DNA of 64,000 nt from Puteibacter caeruleilacunae (GTDB lineage: Bacteria; Bacteroidota; Bacteroidia; Bacteroidales; Prolixibacteraceae): assembly GCA_005217565.1 (NCBI GenBank), contig SJCO01000009.1:1-64000 (forward strand). Direction: 5' to 3'. The notes under the pieces are model-generated. The model did no database searches, was not told the DNA's origin, and was given only the letters and a program-made list of their open reading frames with translations. The position numbers and the translations under genes were made by a program. Positions 1 through 6,982 of this stretch are shown here, one piece after another (position 1 is the stretch's first letter; each line of letters opens with the position of its first letter).

Positions 1-271
1 TTTTTGTTAAATACGTTTTATGACTCACATCATAGATTTCGTTAGGATCGGGTTTTATTTGAAGGGTAGCAGAAGATTCGGAGAATACTTCTGATACAAC
101 TTCTCCATCACAATACTTTACTTTTAATACTCCTATTACAACTCCTTTTTTATTTCCTTCTTTCAATTTTTGAAAAATCGAATTAAAGCCTTTCCCATCT
201 TTGGAGCGACGATCTTGTGCGAACATCGATAGTGACAGCATAACCAGAACAATTGTAAATAGCTGTTTCAT
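1..271 (-). CDS. Exported protein of unknown function, partial (paralogue of the next gene)
   Basis: The reading frame starts at the ATG at 271 and runs off the window edge, so only about 90 residues are visible. It opens with a Sec signal peptide (MKQLFTIVLVMLSLSMFAQ). The mature part keeps the pattern KxGFNSxFQ and PDxNEIYDVSxKTY, which also occurs in the protein at 279-830, so the two genes are tandem paralogues only 7 bp apart. I do not recognise a family. Because both lie directly behind a secreted L,D-transpeptidase-like protein and are exported to the periplasm or beyond, a role as immunity protein is a reasonable inference, but nothing in the sequence proves it. Confidence 0.75.
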   Translation of the reverse strand, partial: MKQLFTIVLVMLSLSMFAQDRRSKDGKGFNSIFQKLKEGNKKGVVIGVLKVKYCDGEVVSEVFSESSATLQIKPDPNEIYDVSHKTYLTK

Positions 272-278
272 ATTATTG

Positions 279-830
279 TTAATTATTCTCGTCGTTTTGG
301 TTATTTATCCTCCATTCCAAGAGCGAGCCCGCTTTTAAGATTTGGGATACTTCTCCACAAGTTCCTGGCAAGGATAAAGAGATATCATCGGTAATAAATA
401 GTACTAATATTTCAGATTCTTCTTTTTGAATATAATACCACTTTAAGCCTGGAATTACAAGGTCACAACCTCCATCTATCATTGAAATTTGATGATTTAA
501 ATTGTTCTTATTTATTACCAATTCATTTGCTAAACAGTAGGTAGAATACCTAATACCAAAATCATTAGTTTTTACAATGTATGTTTTTTTGCTAACATCG
601 TAAATTTCATTTTTATCAGGTATTATTTCCAAAGATGCAGGTTGGTTCAGGTTGATTGTATCACATTGTGTTCCTTTTTTTAACATAATTCGCCCTTTGA
701 CAGATCCATAGTAATTCGCTCGCTTTATTTGCTGAAATGCAGAATTAAATCCAGTACCATCAATATATCTAGTTTGTGAAAAAACACTTGATGTGAAAAT
801 AGTTAGAATGAGTATTAATACTTGCTTCAT
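279..830 (-). CDS. Small exported protein of unknown function; candidate immunity protein
   Basis: This 183-residue protein has a clear Sec signal peptide (MKQVLILILTIFTSSVFSQ) and no other membrane segment, so it should act in the periplasm or outside. The mature part holds four cysteines, which could pair as disulfides. It has no domain I recognise. The motif PDKNEIYDVSKKTY (about residues 71-84) is shared with the truncated downstream paralogue. The gene begins 18 bp after the stop of the double-glycine-leader L,D-transpeptidase-like gene and is probably cotranscribed with it. A periplasmic partner directly behind a cell-wall-type enzyme fits an effector-immunity pair; this is inferred from position and export signal only. 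Confidence 0.75.
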   Translation of the reverse strand: MKQVLILILTIFTSSVFSQTRYIDGTGFNSAFQQIKRANYYGSVKGRIMLKKGTQCDTINLNQPASLEIIPDKNEIYDVSKKTYIVKTNDFGIRYSTYCLANELVINKNNLNHQISMIDGGCDLVIPGLKWYYIQKEESEILVLFITDDISLSLPGTCGEVSQILKAGSLLEWRINNQNDENN

Positions 831-848
831 AATTTATGATTTTAATTC

Positions 849-1346
849 TTAATCCTGAACAGTGATTGTTGTAAAGGAGCCATATGAACCAATATAACAC
901 GCTATAGCATCCATTGCAGCTTCGGTGGTGCGTATACATCCGTTCGTTGGAGAGCCCCACTCTTCGTTTGCTCTGCCTGCGTGTAACCCCATTCCTTCTC
1001 TCATATCTCCATTAGGATCACAAAAATAGTTAGCCCTATATATACCATGTTCTCCATATGGTCCATTATATGTATCTAGATCAGAACCTGTATGGTAGTG
1101 AGATGAGTTTTGATCATACATAGAATAAGTGCCATTTGGCCATTGTCCCTCCGATGTAGACGTCGTATTATTGTGCGCTATATAGGAATCAACAACTTGT
1201 CCATTGACTTCAATATATATCATCCCGTCACTTCGGTCAAAAGTAACAGTGACTTCGCCTCCTCTAATCTTATTGAGAACTGATTCGGGAATTGGTAACA
1301 TTTGTTCCTGCATTTCGTGTAGGTTTAACTTTCCTAACTTTTTCAT
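849..1346 (-). CDS. Double-glycine-leader protein with an L,D-transpeptidase (YkuD/Tlde1-like) domain
   Basis: The product (165 residues from the ATG at 1346; an ATG at 1355 adds MKI) starts with MKKLGKLNLHEMQEQ and a Gly-Gly at about residues 29-30, as in Bacteroidales double-glycine leaders cut by C39 peptidases. I chose the later start because the other leader in this locus also begins MKKLxKLxLxEM. The remaining 135 residues resemble the L,D-transpeptidase fold: a motif GLHAGR supplies the histidine and SPTNGCIRT, 10 residues on, supplies the catalytic cysteine, followed by AAMDAI. The small size and S-x-GCI motif recall the type VI effector Tlde1 (DUF2778), which attacks peptidoglycan stem peptides. 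It has no Sec signal, so export through the C39-ABC transporter at 3104-5332 is the likely route. An antibacterial role is inference; domain recognition is by motif only. Confidence 0.78.
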   Translation of the reverse strand: MKKLGKLNLHEMQEQMLPIPESVLNKIRGGEVTVTFDRSDGMIYIEVNGQVVDSYIAHNNTTSTSEGQWPNGTYSMYDQNSSHYHTGSDLDTYNGPYGEHGIYRANYFCDPNGDMREGMGLHAGRANEEWGSPTNGCIRTTEAAMDAIACYIGSYGSFTTITVQD

Positions 1347-1368
1347 AATTTTCAATTATTAATTGTGA

Positions 1369-1680
1369 TTAAATATTCTTACCTATAACTAGACAAGAGT
1401 TAATTCTTCTTTTTCCTGCTTTTGTTCTTGCCACACTCCCATTTGTTTTTGGACTAAATCGGTATAATGACCTTTCTTTTCCATTAGCTGTTGATGATTT
1501 AACTCCTGATACAGATTCTGGGTATTTAATAAGAAATCCAAAGTACAGAAGAAGGCTTCCTAGACTTATTACAATTATAGCAATCAAACGAGGAGTTTTT
1601 CGAGGCATTTTGTTAATAATATCCTGTACTTCTTCTGCCTTTGTCTTTATTTTATCGGAGTTTTTAACATCAATTTTCAT
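1369..1680 (-). pseudogene. hlyD-type membrane fusion protein remnant fused by deletion to the end of an ABC exporter gene
   Basis: The first 59 codons encode the start of an HlyD-like periplasmic adaptor: a charged N-terminus, one membrane helix (LIAIIVISLGSLLLYFGFL) and the usual IKYPESVSG entry into the periplasmic part. The rest of HlyD is missing. At about 1500 the DNA switches to the 3' end of a C39-ABC exporter gene, read out of frame. In the correct frame 1389-1500 encodes NHQQLMEKKGHYTDLVQKQ and a further short tail ending at the stop 1389-1391, closely matching the C-terminus of the intact exporter at 3104-5332. The reading frame then ends at 1369. A single deletion therefore joined hlyD to a second, paralogous exporter. 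The product is surely non-functional as an adaptor. Confidence 0.85.
1389..1500 (-). pseudogene. 3' remnant of a second C39-type ABC exporter gene
   Basis: Read on the minus strand this stretch encodes the last ~37 residues of a peptidase-containing ABC transporter. It shares HQQLMEKKGHY and DLVQKQMG with the intact transporter downstream of the LanC-like gene, but the DNA differs at many positions, so it is a diverged paralogue and not a recent copy. Everything upstream of this tail is gone, and the hlyD 5' end now abuts it. Confidence 0.85.
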
Positions 1681-1693
1681 CTAAGAGGTATAT

Positions 1694-1852
1694 TTATTCT
1701 TCAATTTGATAGAAACCTGTCTTCTTTTTGACAGGAGATATCTGAATATGATTTGTATTAATGAGATGAGCCAATCTCTCTTTTAACGAAATAAGCTCAT
1801 CTCTTAGATTTATTCTAAGGGTGTTATAACATTGAGTAAGATCATATACTGA
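1694..1852 (-). other. Open fragment without start codon; function not recognised
   Basis: A 52-codon open stretch on the minus strand encodes LTQCYNTLRINLRDELISLK followed by ERLAHLINTN and ends in GFYQIEE before the stop. It has no start codon, and an in-frame stop lies directly upstream. The protein-like composition suggests the 3' end of a decayed gene, perhaps removed with the lost exporter. The same stretch holds inverted repeats (1716-1721 with 1730-1735; 1763-1771 with 1795-1803), so it may instead be non-coding. Confidence 0.3.
1716..1735 (-). terminator. Possible hairpin terminator behind the 2038-2562 gene
   Basis: CCTGTC and GACAGG form a 6 bp stem with an 8-base loop. On the minus strand it is followed only by TTTCT, so it is a weak candidate for ending the transcript that carries the papain-like gene. 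Confidence 0.3.
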
Positions 1853-2037
1853 TCAAGCCTATACCCCTACAATATGTTTTCTCTAATTTCATGACTTTTA
1901 GTTGAATCATTTGAAGGGAACTAGGCACATCAGCATCCCAATATCCACCTAAGCTTAACCAGATTGATTTGTTGCAATAGGTTTTATCAGTTATTAATGC
2001 TAGCTTGGCTAAACCATCAATTAATATTATAATTGAA

Positions 2038-2562
2038 CTACTTTTCACCATTTGATTTAAGACAAGTTCCTTGGTTAAAATCAAATATCAGGTCTTTTCC
2101 TTCAAAGTAGGGTTTTAACTCCCTCCGTTTCACCTTAAGTCTGTATTTTTCAATAATCTCTTTTTTATATCTTTTATGATTATCTATATGTTTTGGAGAT
2201 GCCTCATCATGGCAACCATCCATCCGTAGTAGTCGGGTATCAAAATCTTTCACTATTTTAATTTCACCGAAGTCAATCTGTTTTAATCCGGAGGGGATGT
2301 TCAAGATCTTGATTACATAGGAACTCATATACCTAATAACAAGATACTTTGCATCAGCATTCATTTTCAATTCAAAAGTCCCCCCATATCCAGAAAATAC
2401 ATCTTGCTTTTCACCCTCTAGTGTAAAACTACTCAACGAAACTCCAGGAAGGATTTCACTGGTTTTGTAATCAATGAATTTCCCTTTTATCAAAATATTT
2501 TGGCCAATGCTTGGGTTTGCCCATAAAATAATGATAGAAATTATTACAATTAAGTATTTCAT
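2038..2562 (-). CDS. Exported protein with a carboxypeptidase-regulatory-like beta domain; candidate immunity protein
   Basis: The 174-residue product has a Sec signal peptide (MKYLIVIISIIILWANPSIG). Residues ~24-100 look like a CarboxypepD_reg-like beta-sandwich: IKGKFIDYKTSEILPGVSLS, then GGTFELKM and KYLVIRYMS. The rest is charged and unrecognised, with two cysteines. The gene starts 12 bp after the stop of the papain-like double-glycine gene, so the two are almost certainly cotranscribed. An exported partner directly behind a secreted cysteine hydrolase suggests a protective or helper role. This is inference; such beta domains occur in many Bacteroidota envelope proteins. Confidence 0.65.
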   Translation of the reverse strand: MKYLIVIISIIILWANPSIGQNILIKGKFIDYKTSEILPGVSLSSFTLEGEKQDVFSGYGGTFELKMNADAKYLVIRYMSSYVIKILNIPSGLKQIDFGEIKIVKDFDTRLLRMDGCHDEASPKHIDNHKRYKKEIIEKYRLKVKRRELKPYFEGKDLIFDFNQGTCLKSNGEK

Positions 2563-2574
2563 ATTATTGAATTT

Positions 2575-3060
2575 TTAGATCATATATCCACTTGTTTGGT
2601 TCAACTCTGCTATCGAAATTTCACCATCTTGACCATTTTGAGGATCATGTACAATCCACTTATCTCCATTTTGATTTAAACCAATAATAATTACTGCATG
2701 AGAGGAACTTCCATTGCCTTGCCAACCAGAAATGGTATTTGGATCAAAAACTAATATTTTATTTCTTAACGGATCATCCCATAACGAACCTAAAACACCT
2801 GCTCCAAGATTATCCATATCACTATAGCTTCCTTCGAATCCATAGTTTGTGCTATCAAATGAACTTCCATAATAGTTGCTAGCTAGATTTTCAGCATCAA
2901 TTGCGCTATAGCTAGTCCCACAACTATCTAAATATGCCAAACACCTCCAGATACAATCACATGGATCATACCCACCCATAACACAAATTATATCCTTACT
3001 TTGTAATACAGGAAAATTGTTCTCCATCTCTTTCAAACTCAATTTATTCAATTTTTTCAT
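2575..3060 (-). CDS. Double-glycine-leader protein with a papain-like cysteine hydrolase domain
   Basis: The 161-residue product starts with a leader (MKKLNKLSLKEMENNFPVLQ) ending in Gly-Gly at residues 29-30, the type cut by C39 peptidases. The rest looks like a small papain-fold enzyme: CDCIWRC at 34-40 carries the candidate nucleophile (Cys36), SSHAVIIIG supplies His121, and WIVHDPQNG supplies Asp139 or Asn142. The spacing resembles C39 and NlpC/P60-like hydrolases. Without the leader about 131 residues remain, far larger than a bacteriocin. The gene lies 43 bp behind the C39-ABC exporter gene, which is probably its secretion route. Possible roles are a peptidoglycan amidase or endopeptidase effector, or a maturation protease; the sequence does not decide between them. 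Confidence 0.75.
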   Translation of the reverse strand: MKKLNKLSLKEMENNFPVLQSKDIICVMGGYDPCDCIWRCLAYLDSCGTSYSAIDAENLASNYYGSSFDSTNYGFEGSYSDMDNLGAGVLGSLWDDPLRNKILVFDPNTISGWQGNGSSSHAVIIIGLNQNGDKWIVHDPQNGQDGEISIAELNQTSGYMI

Positions 3061-3103
3061 TCTTACTATAGTTTTAAGGTTTAAGATTATTGTTAACTCC
3101 CCT

Positions 3104-5332
3104 TTAAGCCGGGGATAGTTGTTTTTCTTCTTTCGGAGAACTTTGCCACAGTCCCATCTGTTTTTGCACTAGATCCGCATAATGACCTTTCTTTTCCATT
3201 AACTGCTGATGGTTACCGATTTCTGTTATGAAACCATCACGCATTACCACAATCTGGTGAGCATGCATAATCGTACTTAAGCGGTGTGCAATTACAACTA
3301 CGGTTCGCTTATCAAAAGCTTGATTCAGTGCTTGTACTATTTTGTGTTCATTGATAGCATCCAAGGCATTGGTTGCTTCATCCAGAAACAAATAAGGAGG
3401 AGACTTATAAAGAGCTCTGGCAATAAGAATACGTTGTTTTTGTCCTCCACTTAAACCTCTTCCAACTTCACCTATCTTTGTCTGGTATCCTTGAGGCATT
3501 TGTTCTATTTCTTCAGCAATATGAGCTATACGTACTGCTTCTCTTAGATTCTGATAATTCACAGTCTCATCATCAAGAACGATGTTATTGAGAATAGTGT
3601 CATTGAAAATCTTTCCCTCCTGCATTACAACTCCACAGTTGTCACGCCATTCCCGTAAACTTAAATTGGAGATATTCATGTTGCCCAATAAGATATCTCC
3701 ATGTGTAGGATGGTAAAGTCTACATAGCAGTTTTAATAATGTTGATTTTCCACTTCCACTACCTCCTACTATGGCTGTAATTTTGCCTTCTGGGATTAAG
3801 AGATTTATCTGCTTCAAAACGAATGGTGCGTTGGGAGTATATTGAAAAACCAGGTTACGCAATTGAAGACTTTTGTTCTCAGGCATTACCATATTATTGG
3901 ATACTTGAACTTCTTCTTCATCCTTCATCTGATGAATTTCATTTATTCTTAGGAAACTTATCTTAGCATATTGAGCAGAAATAATGAATGAAACAAATTG
4001 ACTCAATGGGGCATTTAGCATTCCAATGATAAACTGTGTTGAAATCATTACACCAAAAGTGATTTCTCCCATTATTACTGCCTTGGCACAATAAAAAACG
4101 ATAGCCAGATTTTTTATGCTATTGATAAACTGTGCTCCCAGATTCTGGAAGTTTGTCACATTCAACACCTTCAAATTAACCTTGTAAAGTTTCGCTTGAA
4201 TATTTTCCCACTTCCATCGCTTTTGTTTTTCGTAATTGTTGATTTTAATATCACTGATGGACGAAACTGTTTCCACCCAGTAACTTTGATTCCTGGAGAT
4301 CAGATCGAAATATTCCCAATCAAGTTTCTTTCGTATTTTTAAGAAACCCAATACCCAAGCTACATAGAGTACACTTCCTGCCAAAAAGATTGAGAATATA
4401 ATTGGATTGTAAACCAGTAATATAACACCAAATGTGATAAACGTAAGCGATGAGAATACCAGGTTAAGTGAGTTATTCATGATAAAACTACGTATCCTTT
4501 CATGGTCTTGTGCCCGTTGCAGAATATCTCCAATCATCTTATTCTCAAAGAAGGTGACTGGCAACTGCATTAATTTGATTAGATAATCAGATATAAGTGC
4601 AATGTTTACGCGAGCAGTAATGTGGAGTAACAACCAATCCCTTACTGCACTTGATATGGTTACGCTTAAAATTATCACAACATTTGCAATGAGTACCAGG
4701 TTAATGAAGTCAAGATCCCGTGTCTGTATTCCTACGTCAATTACCGCTTTGGAAATAAATGGTAATACTCCCTGTAATGCAGTAGCAATGAGCATCACTA
4801 CCATAATGGTTCCAAAGTTGCGCTTATAGGGAGCAAAATACCCAATGATATTTTCGAAGGTCTTTTCTCTTTCTGTTTTATCCTCTAAGTCGCGTTGAAG
4901 AAAGTCTGCCATGGGCTCTATCGCCAACAAAGCTCCTGCATTTTCACCATCTTTGTACCAATTCCTCTTAAACTCTTCGTGCGTATATGACATCAACCCC
5001 TTTGCCGGATCAGACACATATACCTTTGTTTTTGAAGTGTCATAAACAACAATGAAGTGACTGTTTTTCCAGTGAATTATGCAAGGCATAGGAACCTTCA
5101 GGTGAAGGTCCTCAATGGTTCCTTTCACTGCAAGTGTATGTAAACCTATTTTTTCAGCTCCATAACTGAGATCCAGAAATGATACACCTTCTCGTGTTAT
5201 TCCACACAAATCTCGCAAATAAGGTAATGAGTAGTATTTTCCAAAATGCTTGGCTATGATCTTTAATGCTGCCGGACCACAATCCATTGCATCTAGTTGG
5301 TGCTCAAATGGGAATTTTTTTAATCTCATCAT
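3104..5332 (-). CDS. Peptidase-containing ABC exporter (C39 peptidase + ABC transporter)
   Basis: This 742-residue protein has the full architecture of exporters that cut double-glycine leaders while transporting the cargo. The N-terminal C39 peptidase keeps Gln12, Cys18 (DAMDCGPAALK), His92 (SHFIVVYD) and Asp108. A six-helix membrane domain spans about residues 165-460. The ATPase carries Walker A GGSGSGKST (523-531), signature LSGGQKQR (from 627), Walker B YLFLDE (to 652) and the H-loop His at about 683. The start overlaps the LanC-like stop by four bases (ATGA), so translation is coupled. Likely substrates are the two leader proteins encoded just downstream. No complete hlyD adaptor gene is present in the window; the one here is truncated. 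Confidence 0.95.
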   Translation of the reverse strand: MMRLKKFPFEHQLDAMDCGPAALKIIAKHFGKYYSLPYLRDLCGITREGVSFLDLSYGAEKIGLHTLAVKGTIEDLHLKVPMPCIIHWKNSHFIVVYDTSKTKVYVSDPAKGLMSYTHEEFKRNWYKDGENAGALLAIEPMADFLQRDLEDKTEREKTFENIIGYFAPYKRNFGTIMVVMLIATALQGVLPFISKAVIDVGIQTRDLDFINLVLIANVVIILSVTISSAVRDWLLLHITARVNIALISDYLIKLMQLPVTFFENKMIGDILQRAQDHERIRSFIMNNSLNLVFSSLTFITFGVILLVYNPIIFSIFLAGSVLYVAWVLGFLKIRKKLDWEYFDLISRNQSYWVETVSSISDIKINNYEKQKRWKWENIQAKLYKVNLKVLNVTNFQNLGAQFINSIKNLAIVFYCAKAVIMGEITFGVMISTQFIIGMLNAPLSQFVSFIISAQYAKISFLRINEIHQMKDEEEVQVSNNMVMPENKSLQLRNLVFQYTPNAPFVLKQINLLIPEGKITAIVGGSGSGKSTLLKLLCRLYHPTHGDILLGNMNISNLSLREWRDNCGVVMQEGKIFNDTILNNIVLDDETVNYQNLREAVRIAHIAEEIEQMPQGYQTKIGEVGRGLSGGQKQRILIARALYKSPPYLFLDEATNALDAINEHKIVQALNQAFDKRTVVVIAHRLSTIMHAHQIVVMRDGFITEIGNHQQLMEKKGHYADLVQKQMGLWQSSPKEEKQLSPA

Positions 5333-6420
5333 ACGGTTAACTTTATTGGAGTATTCGACAATATATAAGCAAGATGAAGTCCAAATTCTCCTAATAATAA
5401 ATCAGTTTTAGATATTCCACCTTTACCTGAATTTAACCATTGTTCAAAGTTGAGTTCTTCTCTAATGGTATATTGAAAATCCTGAATACCAAAACTTAAT
5501 TTCGAACTAACTGCCAACTTTGTAAATAGATGTAAAACAAGAGCTATGCCTCCTTTTCCAGTTCTAAGAGTAACATTCCTTCTTGTAAACTCATTGGATA
5601 AGATTTCTTTCAAATCTATTGTTTGACTAAGCAATTCGGCTGAAGCTTTCCATCGCTTTGAACTAATTTTCACCGCAATTTTCTCTAGCCCTAACAATAG
5701 ATACGCTCTATTGCTATGTTTTTGTGGAAGCAATGTCAATACCTCTGCTTCTATTTCTTTGAGTATTTGAATTATTTTAGAGTTATAGAGGTTAATATTT
5801 AAACACTGCTCTAATACAATCAACAATAATGGCACATCCCATAAAATATCGAATGAATCTGGCTCATTAAAATTGATTTTTTGACTATCAACAGCTTCTG
5901 CTAATTTGTTAATAAGTTCTATTAATAGCTGCTTTTGTAAATATTGAGTTGTTGGATTATTTGTACTCCGTAACCGTGTAAGTACATATGAGATATAACC
6001 TAATAATCCACTCGATAAACCAATATTCCATGCATCATTTGCAACTATCTTATGAAACACCTTATCATCAATACTCTCTAATACTTCATCTGTATTCGCG
6101 TCTACAAATTCATTCTTAACCAGATATTCAATACCCCATCCAATGCCCGTTAGACCATACTCAAAATCGGTAGACAGAGAACAAGTTTGAATTTCCATAA
6201 ATAGATCATCTAAAAGCTCTTCAGCTAGGATTTCCCATTTTTTATCGCTAGTAAATCTAAATAAATGATAATAAAAGATCGTCATTCCAAGTTTACCATG
6301 AAATAGTCCCAAATCTGCGTTGATAATATTGTGAGAAATACTGTCATTATTCACATACTGTACATCGGTAGATATTTTATATGGTCTTTTTTTATTCATT
6401 GCCATGTTGTTTTCATTCAT
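5329..6420 (-). CDS. LanC-like alpha-toroid protein lacking zinc ligands
   Basis: The 363-residue product resembles Bacteroidota LanC-like proteins: LGLFHGKLGMTIFYYH, YGLTGIGWGIEYL, GLSSGLLGYISYVL, TGKGGIALVLHLF and LLLGEFGLHLAY are the repeated Gly-rich turns of the alpha/alpha toroid. True lanthionine cyclases bind zinc with two Cys and a His (WCxG and CHG motifs); these are absent, so lanthionine cyclisation is unlikely. I place the start at the ATG at 6420; the frame stays open to a GTG at 6540, adding 40 Cys-containing residues that do not look LanC-like. The gene is translationally coupled to the exporter. It may bind or chaperone the leader proteins; that is a guess. Confidence 0.7.
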   Translation of the reverse strand: MNENNMAMNKKRPYKISTDVQYVNNDSISHNIINADLGLFHGKLGMTIFYYHLFRFTSDKKWEILAEELLDDLFMEIQTCSLSTDFEYGLTGIGWGIEYLVKNEFVDANTDEVLESIDDKVFHKIVANDAWNIGLSSGLLGYISYVLTRLRSTNNPTTQYLQKQLLIELINKLAEAVDSQKINFNEPDSFDILWDVPLLLIVLEQCLNINLYNSKIIQILKEIEAEVLTLLPQKHSNRAYLLLGLEKIAVKISSKRWKASAELLSQTIDLKEILSNEFTRRNVTLRTGKGGIALVLHLFTKLAVSSKLSFGIQDFQYTIREELNFEQWLNSGKGGISKTDLLLGEFGLHLAYILSNTPIKLTV

Positions 6421-6581
6421 GTATTTACTTATATAAATTTCATTAATTATGCATCCATCTAAAGGTGTAAGCAATCCACCAGCCGACTGGACATAACAAT
6501 TCCATTTAGGTAAAAATCTGCAACAGATTAAACCTATCACAACTAGCTCTTACACCAAGGAGTATAATATTTAGCTATAAG

Positions 6582-6659
6582 TCAAGGAGTATAATCGACA
6601 CTAAATCCGATTTGAATTAAGTGCAGGAAATCGTCTATAAAAGTTGTATGATTACGCAT
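6582..6659 (-). CDS. Possible 25-residue peptide ahead of the LanC-like gene
   Basis: An ATG at 6659 opens a 25-codon frame (MRNHTTFIDDFLHLIQIG, then FSVDYTP) in the leader region of the exporter operon, downstream of a good TAnnTTTG promoter at 6736-6743. The stop falls in the first of two 13 bp direct repeats (6583-6595 and 6556-6568), 27 bp apart. In the second repeat the frame would read YYTPWCKS. It may be a decayed precursor peptide, a leader peptide or chance. Confidence 0.25.
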   Translation of the reverse strand: MRNHTTFIDDFLHLIQIGFSVDYTP

Positions 6660-6735
6660 TAGTTCGTTATTTTTATTGGCTCTTTTTGAAACACTCTCAA
6701 TTCAAATTGGATAAGTGTTTCAACATAACATATTT

Positions 6736-6766
6736 CAAATTTAATAACATATTATTAATCCCACAA
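6736..6766 (-). promoter_or_regulatory. Candidate promoter of the LanC/exporter operon
   Basis: On the minus strand TTGTG (about 6766-6762) and TAAATTTG (6743-6736) match the Bacteroidota -33 TTG and -7 TAnnTTTG elements at the usual spacing. Transcription would start near 6730, leaving a long leader before the LanC-like gene. Confidence 0.45.
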
Positions 6767-6786
6767 TATACTTTTTGCTTAAAGGG

Positions 6787-6801
6787 ATGCACTTTTTGAC
6801 A
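6787..6801 (-). promoter_or_regulatory. Single copy of the TGTCAAAA operator motif
   Basis: The sequence ATGCACTTTTTGACA (plus strand) closely matches AATGCACATTTTGACA at 12.45 kb and AATACACATTTTGACA at 32.8 kb. Unlike those sites it has no clear second copy 21 bp away, so binding here is doubtful. It lies upstream of the LanC/exporter promoter. Confidence 0.3.
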
Positions 6802-6831
6802 AAGGTTTCACAAAAAAAATCACATAAAAAA

Positions 6832-6859
6832 GGGCGAATTCTCTAATGAAAATCCGCCC
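6832..6859 (-). terminator. Intrinsic terminator behind the GH78-like gene
   Basis: GGGCGAATT pairs with AATCCGCCC (one bulged base) around a 9-10 base loop. On the minus strand the stem is followed by six T. It ends the GH20/GH78 operon. Together with the promoter and operator sites it accounts for most of the 6541-6982 intergenic stretch. Confidence 0.8.
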
Positions 6860-6982
6860 ATAACTCTTGATTGAAAGAGTTTGATCAATCATCTGTATTA
6901 ACCTATGAATTATTAAAGTACAATCATCTTATTAGCGTACTGACTTTTTCAAAATAATTGATTACAATGTACTGGTAAATCA

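Noticed and set aside
1842-2084. 80-codon minus-strand frame overlapping the end of the 2038-2562 gene
   Set aside because: It begins inside another gene in a different frame, has no family resemblance and is not needed to explain the region.
849-6420. Lanthipeptide (lantibiotic) biosynthetic cluster
   Set aside because: There is a LanC-like gene and a C39 exporter, but no dehydratase, the LanC zinc ligands are missing, and the leader cargo are enzyme-sized proteins.
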